A stretch of DNA of 64,000 nt from the NCBI GenBank assembly GCA_015501055.1, contig JADNYV010000188.1, positions 1-64,000 of the forward strand, read 5' to 3'. The translations under genes and the position numbers were made by a program. Of the stretch, positions 44,757 to 56,743 are shown piece by piece (the first letter of the stretch is position 1; each line of letters begins with the position of its first letter). The notes under the pieces were generated by a model, which saw nothing but the letters and a program-made list of their open reading frames with translations, had not been told where the DNA came from and did no database searches. Origin of the DNA: Mucidula mucida (lineage: Eukaryota; Basidiomycota; Agaricomycetes; Agaricales; Physalacriaceae).

Positions 44757-45892
44757 ATGGCCGCCCAACTCAACATCTCTAACATCATGTCTCTTACCGG
44801 CCAAGTGGCCCTCGTCACCGGTGGTGGAACCGGAATGTGAGTGAAGTTTCGCTGGTCGTAACCATTCGCACGTTTCTGAGCTTCCATAGTGGCTTCGCCA
44901 TTGCCAAAGGCTTTGCTGCTAATGGTGCCAAAGTCTACATCACTGGCCGCCGTGAAGAAACTTTACGCGCGGCTGCTGCATCGCTACCTGCGAATGAAGG
45001 CGTCTTGATTCCGTACGTGTCCACTTCGCGACAATACTTCAGTAACACCAACACACGCGTGTAGATTGTCGATGGATGTAACCGACCAAGCCAGCATCGA
45101 CAGAGCTGCCAAGTACATCCAGACCACCCATGGCCGACTTGACATACTCGTCAACAAGTCAGTATACTAGCTCTTCACTTTGATCATATCTCACATATTC
45201 CGTAGTGCGGGTGTAAGCGATCCCTTGCCCTCGACATATCCCGACTTTGGCAAGAGGAAGTTCGAAAACTTCAGCACAGGCAAGGACGCTCTTGAGCACG
45301 AGACATTCAAAGGCTGGACTGATGTCTTCGACATCAACACCTCTGCGCCGTTCTTCATGGTTCGCGCCTTCTCCGACCTCCTTGTCAAGGGCGCGGAAGC
45401 ACGTAATAGTACCGCCTCCGTGATCAACATTGGATCCGTGGCAGCGTCCGTTAGGTCTTGGGTTACCGTCCTCAGCGTACGAATCATTCCCTCTCCGTAC
45501 TTCATACTTAAAACATCCGCACTGTAGTTGGCGTACGGAGCCTCGAAGACTGCACTCGAGAAAGTCTCCGTAGGACTCGCCACGGATTTCGCTCGTCGCA
45601 AGATCCCCATTCGCGTCAACGTCATCCACCCCGGGGTCTTCCCCTCTGCTATGGTCCCAGCGGATAGCCTACAGAAGATGGAGACCCCACTCCCAGGCTT
45701 CATTGCCCCGACCCCACTTGGTCGGGCTGGAACGTAAGCAGCACTTGTCATTGTTATAAGGAAGTCGGCTAATGCGTTACTTTCGACAGAGAGGCAGAGA
45801 TGGTTATGACTGCGATGTACCTGGCCGCGTGTACGTATGCTACTGGTGCATCCATCGCCGTCGATGGAGGACTTGGCCTGGTGAACCCTTGA
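44757..45892 (+). CDS. Short-chain dehydrogenase/reductase, copy SDR-2
   Basis: Six exons (44757-44836, 44890-45012, 45065-45157, 45206-45476, 45528-45733, 45790-45892) encode 291 residues without a frame break. N-terminal Rossmann motif VALVTGGGTGIGFAIAKGF, NADP-type candidate loop TGRREETLRAAAASL, DVTDQASID with the Asp that contacts adenine, NNAGVSDP, catalytic Ser in INIGSVAAS, YGASKTALEKV with Tyr and Lys, then IPIRVNVIHPGVFPSAM and VDGGLGLVNP at the end. A cytosolic classical SDR; the substrate is not predictable. Closest copy is SDR-4 on the opposite arm. Its promoter and 5' end are almost identical to those of SDR-4, so the two are a recent duplicate or have been converted. Confidence 0.9.
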
Positions 45893-46169
45893 TAAAGTAG
45901 CAGCGTGAATTTTAGATAGAACAATGCAAACTTATCTATAGCATTGCTTCGATGTGCGAACATGACCACTTACTTTGAGAAGGTCTTCTTTCAAAGGATT
46001 TTTTCGTCATAGTTTAAATGTGGTTTATTATAATGACTGCTATGCACTCGTATCCAAGTGGTGCACTCGTCTCCGTCGAGGATGGCTCGCCCGACGTACG
46101 ATTCTTTGAATTGAAGACATTCGACATAGAAAAACGGCGCATAGATCTATTTTCGCGAACGAACGAGCA

Positions 46170-46440
46170 ATAACTATTGCAACTTTCTCGACACCTCCGA
46201 AAAGTCCAGTCTCGACAGTTTCAACCGGGCGGAACTCTGGCGATCCTCACATCTTTCGAAGATGTTACCCGGAATTTAACCGTCCAACAAGCGGAATCTC
46301 TAACTCGACAGTAATCCATCCAGTTTATGTTGGGAGATTTGTCTTCATAACAATGTTCTCAGACACGCGGCACCACCAGAGACAAGGCAATCAAGTTGAC
46401 GTCGGTGGCGCGGTCCACACGTTCTCCAGACTGTGGTCTG
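46170..46440 (-). pseudogene. F-box gene remnant (C-terminal part)
   Basis: On the plus strand this stretch follows the antisense of F-2 (compare CCTCCGAAAAGTCCAGTCTC with the F-2 sequence at 42525-42545), and further blocks match the regions encoding the TGEDLTNLEPW and WWCRVFGH parts. It is riddled with small gaps and stops. Confidence 0.75.
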
Positions 46441-47587
46441 CCACTGCCACTGCCACTGGTCAACGAACTCCTGAGGATGACGAATATTCGAAATGAACAG
46501 ACTTTCTTCTTGGCTCATGATATAAATGTTTCGTTTTGATAGAGATGGTGCATGCTGGCAAGAGAGAAACCGGGCACGTGGTCGTGGGTAACAGCCGCTT
46601 GAAAGTTTCGCACGCGATTGTCGACAATGCTTTTCTCTAGAGACCCATGAGCAAAGTCATCCAGGAAACCTGTTGTCCTTACGGGCAAGAGGACTCAGTA
46701 CTCGTAGATCTTGGGTCCAACTTAGGTCAGCGTTATGTTTCCTTCTGAATCTTCGTTTGAACCGTCTGTGGCCGATAACTGCAACATCCCATGGCCCAGG
46801 TGCCCGAGCAGAGGTAGGCACCATCATCGCCTACATTTATCTCGAACAATCATCAAAGATCCCAGGATATCACTTTCTCGGCTACCTGAAAATTCAATCG
46901 TGCCCGTCATATCAGTAATTCACGGATCCGACATATTTCCATCAACAGGTCTTCGGATCTGAGATACATCTGTTCTTGATCTGTTCAAAGGCCGACTCAT
47001 CAATATGATGCAAGAAGCGACGCGTTCCACCACATGTTGTCATGTCAATCCATCACGAGTAAGGAACCCAACAATTTACTCGTTCTTGAAGGATGTGCTC
47101 GTCCAGGCGTAATCTGGTTAACAAGTTACTTGTCAGTCAAGTTCCCGCTCTAGATGTCGGACTCATCCAGCGGCGACCCCGTCCAACTGATCGCAACCTG
47201 TAGACCGACTCTCATGTTATCATGACATCGTCCAGACTCAATATGAATGACTCGGTACGAACCACGCACACGTCATGCCCCTTTCGAGTCAACATTCGCT
47301 CAAAGAAGGAACAATAGCAGCGGTCCCGATGCGCCCTTTCTCGTCCCTCCCAGAAATAGGCGTTCTCGAACATTGGCTCTGATGCTAGTGATATGCATCT
47401 ATACATTCCTAGGTACGAGGTCAATGATACGGCCAGGACGTGCCTTCCGTCTGACGCTACAATTCTCACAGGCCATACTCGAGTCAGAACAGTTGAGGCT
47501 TCGGAGTCGAATAAAGGGAGACAGAAAGGTAGCCAGGTTTCTTCACTCTTTCTCCCCACCAGCATTCAGAGTAACCTCTACCTCGAG
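46441..47587. other. Intergenic, nothing firm
   Basis: No supported gene. The last 100 bp before 47588 resemble the 5' flank of the LysM gene at 56.7 kb. Confidence 0.45.
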
Positions 47588-48056
47588 ATGTTCACCAAAC
47601 TCCTCTTCGCAGCTCTCGCCCTCATCGTTGTCCAAGCTCAGGTCGCTGACTGCGCCAGGACGATTTTTGTGACGCCATCTCTGCCGCGAATAATGCCTCC
47701 ACGTTCGTCTTTGCCACGTCCTCGGAACGTCGAGTTAACCTTCTAGTTACAGCTACCAGCTCGCGCATGTGAACCCGCAGATCAACGCGGGATGCACTAA
47801 CATCTTTGCTGGGCAGACCCTCTGCCTCGGAGAAATCGGCCAAGACTGCAATGAGACACATGTCATTGCTTCGGGCGATGCGTGTGGAGCTATTGGGGTT
47901 CCGCTTGATGTTTTGTTGGCGAACAACCCGAACGTTAATTCGGCGTGCAGCAATATTTATCCGGGAGAGGTTCGTGACTTTATTGTCTCTAAAAACTCGT
48001 CCGACTTATAATTTGGACAGGTTCTTTGTGTGGCAGATGAAGAGGTCTACGTTTGA
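47588..48056 (+). pseudogene. LysM secreted protein copy LysM-1, frameshifted
   Basis: The start MFTKLLFAALALIVVQAQ is a signal peptide. In the intact copy (LysM-2) the next coding part is CARTYTVVGGDFCDAIS. Here about 19 bp are missing after ARGACG, removing YTVVGGD and shifting the frame, so translation runs to an early stop at about 47745. Downstream parts remain clear: YQLAHVNPQINAGCTNIF, GQTLCLGEIGQDC, then the second LysM VIASGDACGAIGVPLDV and NPNVNSACSNIYPGE, and a last exon VLCVADEEVYV (48021-48056). Conserved intron positions show common descent with LysM-2. Confidence 0.8.
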
Positions 48057-48549
48057 GCTGTTCGTATCAAATTGCACTAAGTCTAGTATTTTCATTTGGT
48101 TCTTCTTAGTTTTTGGGAAGAAAGTTTCACTGTGATTGTATATGCACACTATACCTTCAGAGAAAAGACTTGGGATTTTATCTGAAGACCTTCGTCGGAA
48201 TACTCTACGGTTCTTCACAATCCCGCTCAGTTTCAGAACGCTATCTGAACACTGCACAAATTACGTTTCATCTAAGTATTCTTCATTTTGCTCAGTGGCT
48301 GACGTTGCGGATCCGCCACTGCGCGTCTAGATAAGTAGTGTTGAGTACTGAGGTCTGCTATCAAGGTTCTACTACGAAAGCATTCATTGCCTTTGAAGTC
48401 AGGTCTAGCGACATCTTCCGATCTTCCTTCTTAAACTATTGCAACCTACCGAGTGGAGCGACGGTAGTCGAGAGCATTGATTTGAACTTCTTCTGACACT
48501 TCCTTACTACACTACTATAAACAAGAGATCAACTACATAACAGACAGCA
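48057..48549. other. Intergenic, nothing recognised
   Basis: Short frames only. Confidence 0.5.
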
Positions 48550-50108
48550 CTATCGAGTAGCAACACTAGGTTGCATGTACATCGCATCGAAAACGGGATC
48601 GTTGAACGTTCCACCAAGACAGTAAGCTTCGTCCTCGGACGGAAGCTCGACCTCTTCCTCGTCGGAATATTCCGCAGTGCGATAAACCACGACGTCTTCC
48701 AGACCCTCAAAGACTTCCCCGCCATCTCCAACGACATGCAGGCTGATGAGCACACTCCTCCCGACGGCCTGCCTGATCTTCTGCATCGTAACCCTATCAA
48801 CGCCCTCACATTCGCACAGCGTGAGCGTCTCCAAGCTCAATCCCGGCTCGAGCAAGCAATCGACATTGGGCATCCGCTCCATCTCAAGATGCTTCACGCC
48901 CTCACAGACTTCTCGAAGAACGGTGCGGCTAGCATAGACCGCCTTGAGCGTAACACTCTCCAAATCGACGTCGCCGAAGCACGCTAGAATGCCGCTGGCG
49001 TCGGGCACTCCGACGTCTCCTGGATGCGTCTCGCATTCCACAGTCAGGTTCTGAAGACACGGAGCATCGACGAGCCCGGCTTGGACAAGTCCAGAACACA
49101 CGTCGGACCGGAAGCCGATGGTGAGGTGGGTGAGTGCAGGAAGAGATATGGGGGGTAGAGAGCCCGGGATGTACGACACATCCGCATCGTTCAATACTCG
49201 GAGTCTGCACAACGTTGGTGCACAAGCAGACAACATAGCGTGCATCTCCCTTAGCGACGGGCGCACCGAAGCTGCTAAGGAGGAGATGTCTAGCGTCTGG
49301 AGGTGCAGTGGTGCGCTTAGGGTAGGCCAAGCGGCGGGAACGCCGCGTAGGGTCAGATGGCGGAGGGAGGATTGTCGTTGACTGTTTGGGTTGGCATGGA
49401 AATTTAGAGGGCGCGTATATCGCGCGGGTTCGAAGTTGGGTGCATGACTGATGTAGTCGTTGCAGCGCATCAAGGTGAGGTGCTCTAACAGCGGGGCATC
49501 GAGGGGATTTAGAAGCTGGATGGCCATATGCATAGGACGCCATGTATCCGTCATTATGGATAGCGTTCGCCAACGCGACATGTGTGGGAGAAGTGTCCGA
49601 ATCGCCGCGTACATGTGCGGTTCTGCGAATGGGGGCGTGTAGGAACAATATGGGTCAAGGCTGCAATAGACGATCAAAAGAAATTCGTTTGGATGGAGGA
49701 AACAACATACTCGGGCTCTCCAAAATCATACTGCGGGTCCCGGGCATCGATGAGAATGTCAATAGGGCGATTTCGGGACAACTTGAGGTACGCCGAGAAA
49801 TGGGATGTGTCGAATAGTGTTCGCCTTTTACCGGTCTGCGGTACAAAGAATTCGTGGAGAGACCCAATCGTCGCGGAAAGCGTAGTCCATAACGTGGGTG
49901 TCTCCCATGCGATCCGGCGCCAATGTCTGCACACCGACGAAAGCCTAGTCGGCGTCCTAGCCAGATCTACATCGAACAGCGCATCGGTCGTCATACCATG
50001 GGTGTGGGGTGAAGGAGCTGTCAAAGCGAAAATGTACGACAGCAACTCCACGGGAAGGGAATCAACGGGTATGCCAGGCCGTAGCTTATAGGAAATGCCA
50101 GTGGACAT
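48550..50108 (-). CDS. F-box/LRR-like protein
   Basis: Two exons, 50108-49711 and 49660-48550, separated by a 50-bp intron, encode 502 residues. The F-box is at about residues 13-75: IPVDSLPVELLSYIFALTAP, then LSSVCRHWRRIAWETPTLWT, the arrangement typical of agaricomycete F-box proteins. The C-terminal three quarters contain repeated leucine-rich stretches (APLLEHLTLMRCNDYI, SSLRHLTLRGVPAAWP, LPALTHLTIGFRSDV, LSLETLTLCECEGVD) that suggest a degenerate LRR solenoid for substrate binding. An acidic segment SDEEEVELPSEDE lies near the end. It should act as an SCF substrate receptor. It is unrelated in detail to F-1/F-2/F-3 and occurs once here. Confidence 0.85.
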
Positions 50109-50905
50109 AAGCGCGGCTCAGCGGATTGCGAGGGCGGGGCAGGCGAAAAGAGTTTGGGGAAGGAAGGCGAACCCCCGCCTGCACTATATAACCACGCCCC
50201 CTCGTCCTATTGGACCACCTAGAACAAAAGGGAGCATCATGAAAGGACCCATCAAATGCACAAAAAGCAGCGACTTACAACAATAAGCCTTTTGTTTTCT
50301 GGGTTCAGGGTGCACTCAGAAAAAGCTTCTAGCCGTCGTCGCCCGCCTCCCTTCTTATATGAACGCAGGGAACCCAGCAGGAGTGCTCATCAGAGACGTA
50401 GGAGAGAAAGATACATCTGCGGGTTTCATTGTAGCTTCCATAACGATGGAGAGAACAAAGAAAAACTCGGAATGGGATCGTGATCGATCTCAGATCCGGA
50501 CATTGACTCCGAGCTGAATATAAAGCAAGCCCCATAAAAGGCAATTTCAACAATGCTCATCATATGGAGTGTGGGACCTGAAAGCGCGAGGCTCTCATCC
50601 GAGAACGTCAAAGCTGTCCGAAATTAAAAGCATCATGCTGGATTGTCATCGGAGGCTCGCGCGCCTCTTCCTGCCTATTTCGCCGACGTAAACGAACCTC
50701 CTCCAAATCAGAAGCTGCAGAGTTTAATCAATGGACGTTGCCACCATATTTTTCGAATCCAAAAGCGCTTCCCAATAATTATGAGCTTGAGTAAAGAACG
50801 CCACAATTAAGGATTCGAAACATCCCAGTAAATTGTTATATCGTACATCGTCCTGATTACTAGTTATACACACTACATACAGATAAACCAACCACACGGA
50901 GAATC
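50109..50905. other. Intergenic between F-box gene and Zn2Cys6 gene
   Basis: No gene supported. Confidence 0.5.
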
Positions 50906-53627
50906 CTAAGAAGGAGAAGTAACAATCCCATTCATCTTCGCTCCCAGCCCATGCACGCCACTTGGCTCACCATACGACGACTCTGTTCCAAACCCTAATA
51001 TCCCATTCAGGTCCACATTGCCCCCGTCAAACAGCGCCATCACCTCGGGGCTCATATTCATGTACCCCATCTCCCCAATCCCCATGTCCATCCCCATCCC
51101 GTCAAACTCAAACTTGGGCTGAGGTTGAGGCTGAGGCTGCGAACGCGGTTCAGATCCAGCCGAGCTCTGACTCTGGAAGTCGGTCGGGGAGAACGCCTCG
51201 GGACTAGACCGCGCCACAGAGGGCGCTTTTTTCCGTACAGGGCGTACCCATGGCGGTCGCTTGTGATCGCTTTCTGGCGACTGGCTCGGCTCCAAGGGGA
51301 TTTGCGTTACTAGGAAGGATTGGTATGGAATGGAATGATGACGAGATGATACTCACATCGACAGAATTCCTCCATGAGATCGCCTGACCGTAGCCACAAT
51401 GTAACGACCACTAAACCGCCGAAGGAGCCCGATGCACGTACGCAGCGCGTCTAGACCCGACGGTATCAGATGCTGTAATGGCTCCGACTTGCAGTTAAGT
51501 AACACTGCAACAAGCGTCCGACCCGCCTGTGTGAGCTGATGAATAACATGTACACCATCTGCGCGATGTGAGCACAAGCATAAGGTGAAAACCGAAAGCA
51601 CCCACAATATGTCATGAGCCCCTTCCGCGCAATGTGCATATGCGCTCGAGCGATCTCCAACGCCGACGAATGAGCCGAGATCATAGCCTCCCGCTCACTC
51701 TCCTCAGGCACGTGCTCAATCCCATCATCCACCGCATGCGCAACCGTCTCCGAGAACCGATGCCGATAAATCAACAACCGCACAAAATGTTCCGCACAGT
51801 ACAGTCGCTCGGCCTGGGTCAATCGTATCGCGTCGTCGCTCCCAAGAGTCTCGCTCGTCTGCATCCACGCGATCGGCACCCCTCTGTGAATTTCATCCAG
51901 TAGCGCCTCTTCCTCCCTAAGATCCTTGCTCCCCGATCCACGCTTCGCCAGTAATGAAGCAGCCTTTTGCATAAACGGTGAAGACCCATGTCGCGAGGGC
52001 GGTACAGACAGCACGCTCTCCAAAACCACGAATATCCGTATCGAATGCACAAACGCCGCCATCCGACACTCCGTCCCTGGTGGCGGTGAAAGCACCCCAT
52101 CAACTGTGACATATTCGTCGTCCACAGGCGCAGGCTCCGCCACATCGCAGTCCCTCAACCGGATCATCGGCGGACGCCCAAAGTGCGCACTGAGCTGCTT
52201 GTCCCATATGTACACGCACCAGAACGTGCGCTTTCGCACCTCGTCCTCGATGGGGTCGAATAGGTCGTACGTGTCCGCGGAGCGATGTAGACCCGCGTCA
52301 ACCGACACAGTAATAGCCTCGGAGAGTAATGCAGCCCCTTTCGAGAGTCGACCCAAACCCACAGCGTAAACTCCTGCAATGAGGTTTGCCTGGATGGTGT
52401 ACAGCGTCGGTCGGTCTGCAGTAGGCAGGGTACGAAGCTTTCCAAGAAGGTCGAACCAATGCGTCCCAGCAGATATGCTGTCGTTTGGATCTGCCCGTAC
52501 ACGCGGGTCATCCATATGGCGTGAGGCGAGACAGCAGATTGCAACAATAAACGTCGCGAAACCGGGCTCGCCCCACTTTTGGGGATTGCCGTAATCAGCG
52601 AGAAAAGTCGGAATGTGTAGGAAGGGGAGGATGTAATAGGACGTGGAGAGGTAGCACTGCACGAGACTGTTATAGGGTTAGTTGGCAAACCAGCCAGAGC
52701 GACGTAGCCACCCACCTGTCCAGTAGTTCCGGTGCAATGGCAGCTGTTATCATAGACCAGATTGTTTGTGGTTTTATGTTCGTTCTCCGAGGAGTTCGAT
52801 TCGGGAACCACTGCGTCTCTGAAGTTTTGCCAGAGTCCGACTTTGGTGACGGCTCGCTGTTCGTCGCCTCCGGTACTGTATGTCGCTCTACCAAGAGATC
52901 CAGCAACGGTAAACCGGACGTCTCTCCTTGCCACCTTGTGTATCCCTCGTCGTCAAAGTATAGGTACGAAGCGGTGAGCGACATACGCGTCGTGTCTTCT
53001 GCCAAGACTTCGACATTAGGCGTTGCAGAGCTAGCGGTCGAGAAGGCATTGGTAGTAAAATGGGTGGATGGATTGATGATGGGGAAAGGATGCCGTGAGG
53101 GTGGTGGTATTGCTGAAGGGAACGCGGGGAAAGGAAACGCCAATGTCGGGCTTGGGTGTTCTGGAGGTTGTTTTGGGTTGACGGCGGCAGTGCCCGCAGC
53201 GAATACGGCGGGTGGAATTGCTTGGATGAGCGTTTCAAGATGATGCATACGGTCCTCGAGGGTTGTCGTGCGCCTGCGAATGTTAAGCGACAGCGCACAA
53301 GTCGTCTCGACGACTTACTTGGATTTATGTGGATGTGAGCGCTTGCCTGGCTCCTCGAACGTACACGCCGAATTGGCAGTGATACACGCCTGGCATGGAT
53401 GGCCTTCGTCACATTTTATCCGCCGCCGACTGTGGGGTAATAATTAACAACGCGTTAGTCCATGGAAGTGCATTATCCTACCGACAACGGTCGCAAGCTC
53501 TGTATGATACTTTAGCACTTGTTGGACCCGGCCATGATATGACTCACCTGCTTAGCTTGAAGCGGCGCTCCCTGAGGACGGACGCCGTCTGCGAGTCGGG
53601 CGCGACCTCCGTCGTTACTGGCGGCAT
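50906..53627 (-). CDS. Zn2Cys6 transcription factor with fungal_trans domain
   Basis: Start at 53627 ([13 protein letters not shown]). The first exons are 53627-53548, an 18-nt microexon 53499-53482, then 53429-53319 and from 53273 on. Only this splicing builds a perfect binuclear zinc cluster, [21 protein letters not shown] plus ITANSAC (C-x2-C-x6-C-x5-C-x2-C-x6-C). A linker KRSHPHKSK and a short coiled coil ([17 protein letters not shown]) follow, then a Pro-rich region. From about 52690 the fungal-specific regulatory domain begins: [57 protein letters not shown]. The C-terminus is Gln/Pro-, Met- and Gly-rich ([20 protein letters not shown]) and may activate transcription. It binds DNA in the nucleus; target genes are unknown. 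Confidence 0.9.
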
Positions 53628-56252
53628 CGTAATTGGAAAGAAAAGAGATGGATTGTGGGGTATGTTTTCCAAACCCGTTGGTCAAAAAGATTGGGTTTTC
53701 GATCGATCAAGTGACAGCAATAGGAGGCCGACGACGGATGCGCTTAGTTCAATTATTTGTACTGCGCCTAGACAACGCTATGAGAGCACGAGTCAAGGCC
53801 GAAGCAGCGAGAGCGTATTGCAAAGCAGGGCCAATAGCTCCCATGATGATGTCGAGATCGCCCTTTCGGCCCAAGACTTGCCCAAAAAAGCAACATTATG
53901 GTCAAATACGCCTGCCCGGCATGCCCCGATCCATGTCACATGAGGGCAAGATCCTAATTTTGACTAGGGGCCGAGCGATGGGACATACAGAAACCCACGC
54001 GATCATCGCGGCGAGTCCAAGGCGCCTCTATTCAGTTGGAACCTGCTGTACGCCACTAGCAGCAACCCCGCCGACAGGAAAAGGATCGTTTTGATGAAAC
54101 AGGACCCGCGCCAGGAAAAATGGGGTTGGTCGGCAGCAGGTAAGGAGTAGCGGGTCGCCAGGAGGCCATAAGAAGATAACCCCATTATGCCGGAGGTGTA
54201 ACATGCGCGAGAAACATGTAGAGCGCACTGATATCGTCACCGGGGGCGGGAGGACAGCGCCGTTTCGTTGTTGGATAGTCTAACTGCAAGTAATACTTGC
54301 GCTTCTCATCCGCCAAGGCGAAGATACTTCATCACCTCAAAGATAAACGCCAAGGATAATCGTTTAATTCACTCCACTTGAACAACAACTGAGTGGCGAA
54401 TGAGGTCAATATCCAGGTGACATTGGAGATGCCGATGCTAAGATTCGTCCAAGCCTCAGCACTAAATGAAATGATAGTGAATTTCTCACCAAGCCAATAG
54501 GATTAGGGCACAGAAGGAGATAACATGGGGAAATATGCGGGGCACTGCAAACCTGACGCTGAGCGCCATGGAACCTTTCAAAGAATTTTGTAAAATCTGA
54601 GCGATTGATCAGAGAAATCGTCAGCCAAGGGACATTTACACCGCGTCAGGTAGCTGGATATCTCGCAACGGGTGCCAACATTTGTTGCTGCCGACAGCCG
54701 TCACGACAACAATGAATGATTTCGGAGAGAAGGTTGGGTATATCGGTATACTTATACGAGCTGCTTTTAGCCGGTATCGCACTGAAAGTAGTCTGACCAG
54801 TCAGTTAAGGCCCTAATGATGGACTGCAGGTTAGCAACTTGCATATGGCGGGTACTGCGGGCTGACTATTGGCCCGAGCTGTACAGAGGACAGTCGGATG
54901 AAAACGGTGAACGAAGTTCGAGGGTGGTAATGTGTGTGAAGCTTGATTGCCGGCGATACCAAGTACATAGAATGAATACTCTCACCAGAAGGTTGAAGAC
55001 GTGTCTCTTACACACAAGTACACTGTGTCCAAAGCGTGTTGAGCGATGTGGAAGCCGATTAGCCATTGCTAGGATGCTCATCTGCGTAGAAGGAGCCAAA
55101 AAGAGATGCATCGTCCCACACGACGAGGAATCGGCGCTATACAACGCCGGACGTGTCTCTAGTCAGAGCCCTAAGCCACATCAGGCATCGTAACCTCAAT
55201 TGAACCGAGGTGGCGAACGTAAACGTTACGCACTGTGAATGGCCCGAGATTTATGGATCTTGACCTGATTTCCGATACAGTAACGGTAGATCGGACTATT
55301 ACCCAGTCAGTAATGTAAATGCGCGCCTATGCGCGCCAATGACGCGTCAAACGCGATCTCAAACGCAAATTCAAAGGACAGATGACAAGTGTCGTACCAT
55401 ATTAACAACCGCAGGGGAACTCGACAAAGGGTTGTGGGCGGAAGCAGAAACGAATCAGTGGGGTAATGACGCCACGTGTGCGGGGTAACCCCACGCGATC
55501 GTGACAGTACGCGTTCCCCCTGACTAATTATCATAATGCATTCCGCACGGAGTCCCGCACGGGATTATGCAGGGCCTGTGCGGAATAACGGCGTAATGAG
55601 ATCCCGCGTTGCGCCACGTTGGACTGAAGGCTGCGAGGAAGCATAGTGGATCTTATGCTACTCGTACAACATTGGAAGGTTCTGGCTCTCAAGTAAACAA
55701 TCAAATCTATGACAACCTCCTAACCTAGATTGCTTGCCTGTTTCGCAGTCGTATGGTACATTTCGTTCGGTTACTGCGCCGGCCGTGAGTTGCAGTGAAG
55801 AACGGCTCGCTAGACCTGAGATTGATTACTTATTCACTTTGCTTACGAGGAAATCATTGTCCGATTTGTCGTAAGCGGGCATCATACCGTCCGCCATTCA
55901 GTACGTAGTATTGGCAGGTAGTCTGTTCCACTCACACCGATGATACATATGACATGACTGGATACTACTAATAGCAAGTTCGCAAGGTACCCTCGGGGCT
56001 GCACTTAAATGTCGTGTAGACCAATACACTGAGATTCATGAAAAGGATAAAAGACGGCTTTCTCTACAGCCCTCTGGACTGTCGCTCCCCAATTCAGAGT
56101 CACGTCCACCGGGACTGACGAACGTATCATAGAGGAAAAGGTAGACAAGACTCCACTCAAGTGAAAGACAGTTCATTTCATTCAAAGAACCAAATGAGTC
56201 AGGACAATCAACAAGCCATAAGAACTAATTCTTAAGTTAGCGCCAAAGAGCA
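53628..56252. other. Gene-poor stretch
   Basis: About 2.6 kb with only short frames and no recognisable domain. Contains a GC-rich imperfect hairpin near 55530-55615. Confidence 0.5.
55530..55612. repeat. Imperfect inverted repeat around CCGCAC...GTGCGG
   Basis: ATAATGCATTCCGCAC on the left pairs imperfectly with GTGCGGAATAACGGCGTAAT on the right, with CCGCACGG/CCCGCACGGG words between. It could be a short MITE scar or a hairpin. Confidence 0.4.
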
Positions 56253-56743
56253 TCAAGCATAGACCTCCGTAGCCGCCACACAAAGAACCTGCTCACGTAT
56301 TAGCTCTCCAATTTGGCAAAAGAAAACTGCATCGCCTACCTCTCCCGGATAAATATTGCTGCACGCCGAATTAACATTCGGATTGTTCGCCAACAAAACA
56401 TCAAGCGGAACCCCAATAGCGCCGCACGAATCGCCCGACGCGATGACATACGTCTCATTGCAGTCCTGGCCGATTTCTCCAAGGCAGAGGATCTGCCCCT
56501 CGAAGATGTTGGTGCATTCCGCGTTGATCTGCGGGTTCACATGCGCGAGCTGGTAGCTGTCACATGAAGATTAATTCAACGTTCCGAGGACACGGAAAAG
56601 ACGAACGTGGAGGCATTGTTTGCCGCAGAGATGGCGTCGCAAAAGTCACCCCCGACGACGGTGTACGTCCTAGCGCAATCGTCGACCTGAGCTTGGACGA
56701 CGACGATGAGAGTGAGAGCTGCGAAGACGACTTTGGTGAACAT
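56253..56743 (-). CDS. Secreted two-LysM protein, copy LysM-2 (intact)
   Basis: Three exons (56743-56607, 56556-56340, 56288-56253) with 50- and 51-bp introns, in phase, encode 129 residues. A signal peptide MFTKVVFAALTLIVVVQAQ precedes the first LysM: YTVVGGDFCDAISAANNAST, YQLAHVNPQINAECTNIFEG, QILCLG. A spacer GEIGQDCNET leads to the second LysM: YVIASGDSCGAIGVPLDVLL, ANNPNVNSACSNIYPGE, VLCVAATEVYA. LysM domains bind chitin-type N-acetylglucosamine polymers; small secreted LysM proteins in fungi protect or mask hyphal chitin or bind it in the wall. The role here is inferred from the family only. Six cysteines or more suggest disulfides. The inverted, broken paralogue is at 47.6 kb. Confidence 0.85.

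Larger units (their letters stand above)
42335..45945 (+). repeat. Left arm of a 3.6-kb inverted duplication
   Basis: Holds F-2 (minus) and SDR-2 (plus). It matches 59985-63610 in reverse complement, including non-coding sequence between and beyond the genes. Examples are the GCATCGCTCATCGC block at the outer end and the SDR promoter at the inner side. Boundaries were judged by eye where similarity fades. Confidence 0.85.

Noticed and set aside
45159..45751. Long minus-strand frames opposite SDR-2 (and their twins at 60299-60755)
   Set aside because: They are antisense shadows of intact SDR exons; similarity between the two places only reflects the duplication.
52164..53248. Overlapping frames on both strands across the Zn2Cys6 gene
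   Set aside because: The regulator's own exons explain the region with a full zinc cluster and fungal_trans domain; the others lack any domain.
23084..53627. Secondary-metabolite cluster (ABC, MFS, several SDRs, Zn2Cys6 regulator)
   Set aside because: No polyketide synthase, peptide synthetase, terpene cyclase or P450 is present, and the SDR repetition is explained by segmental duplication.
54816..55193. Plus-strand frame of 125 codons
   Set aside because: No domain, no splice context, and composition like the surrounding non-coding DNA.
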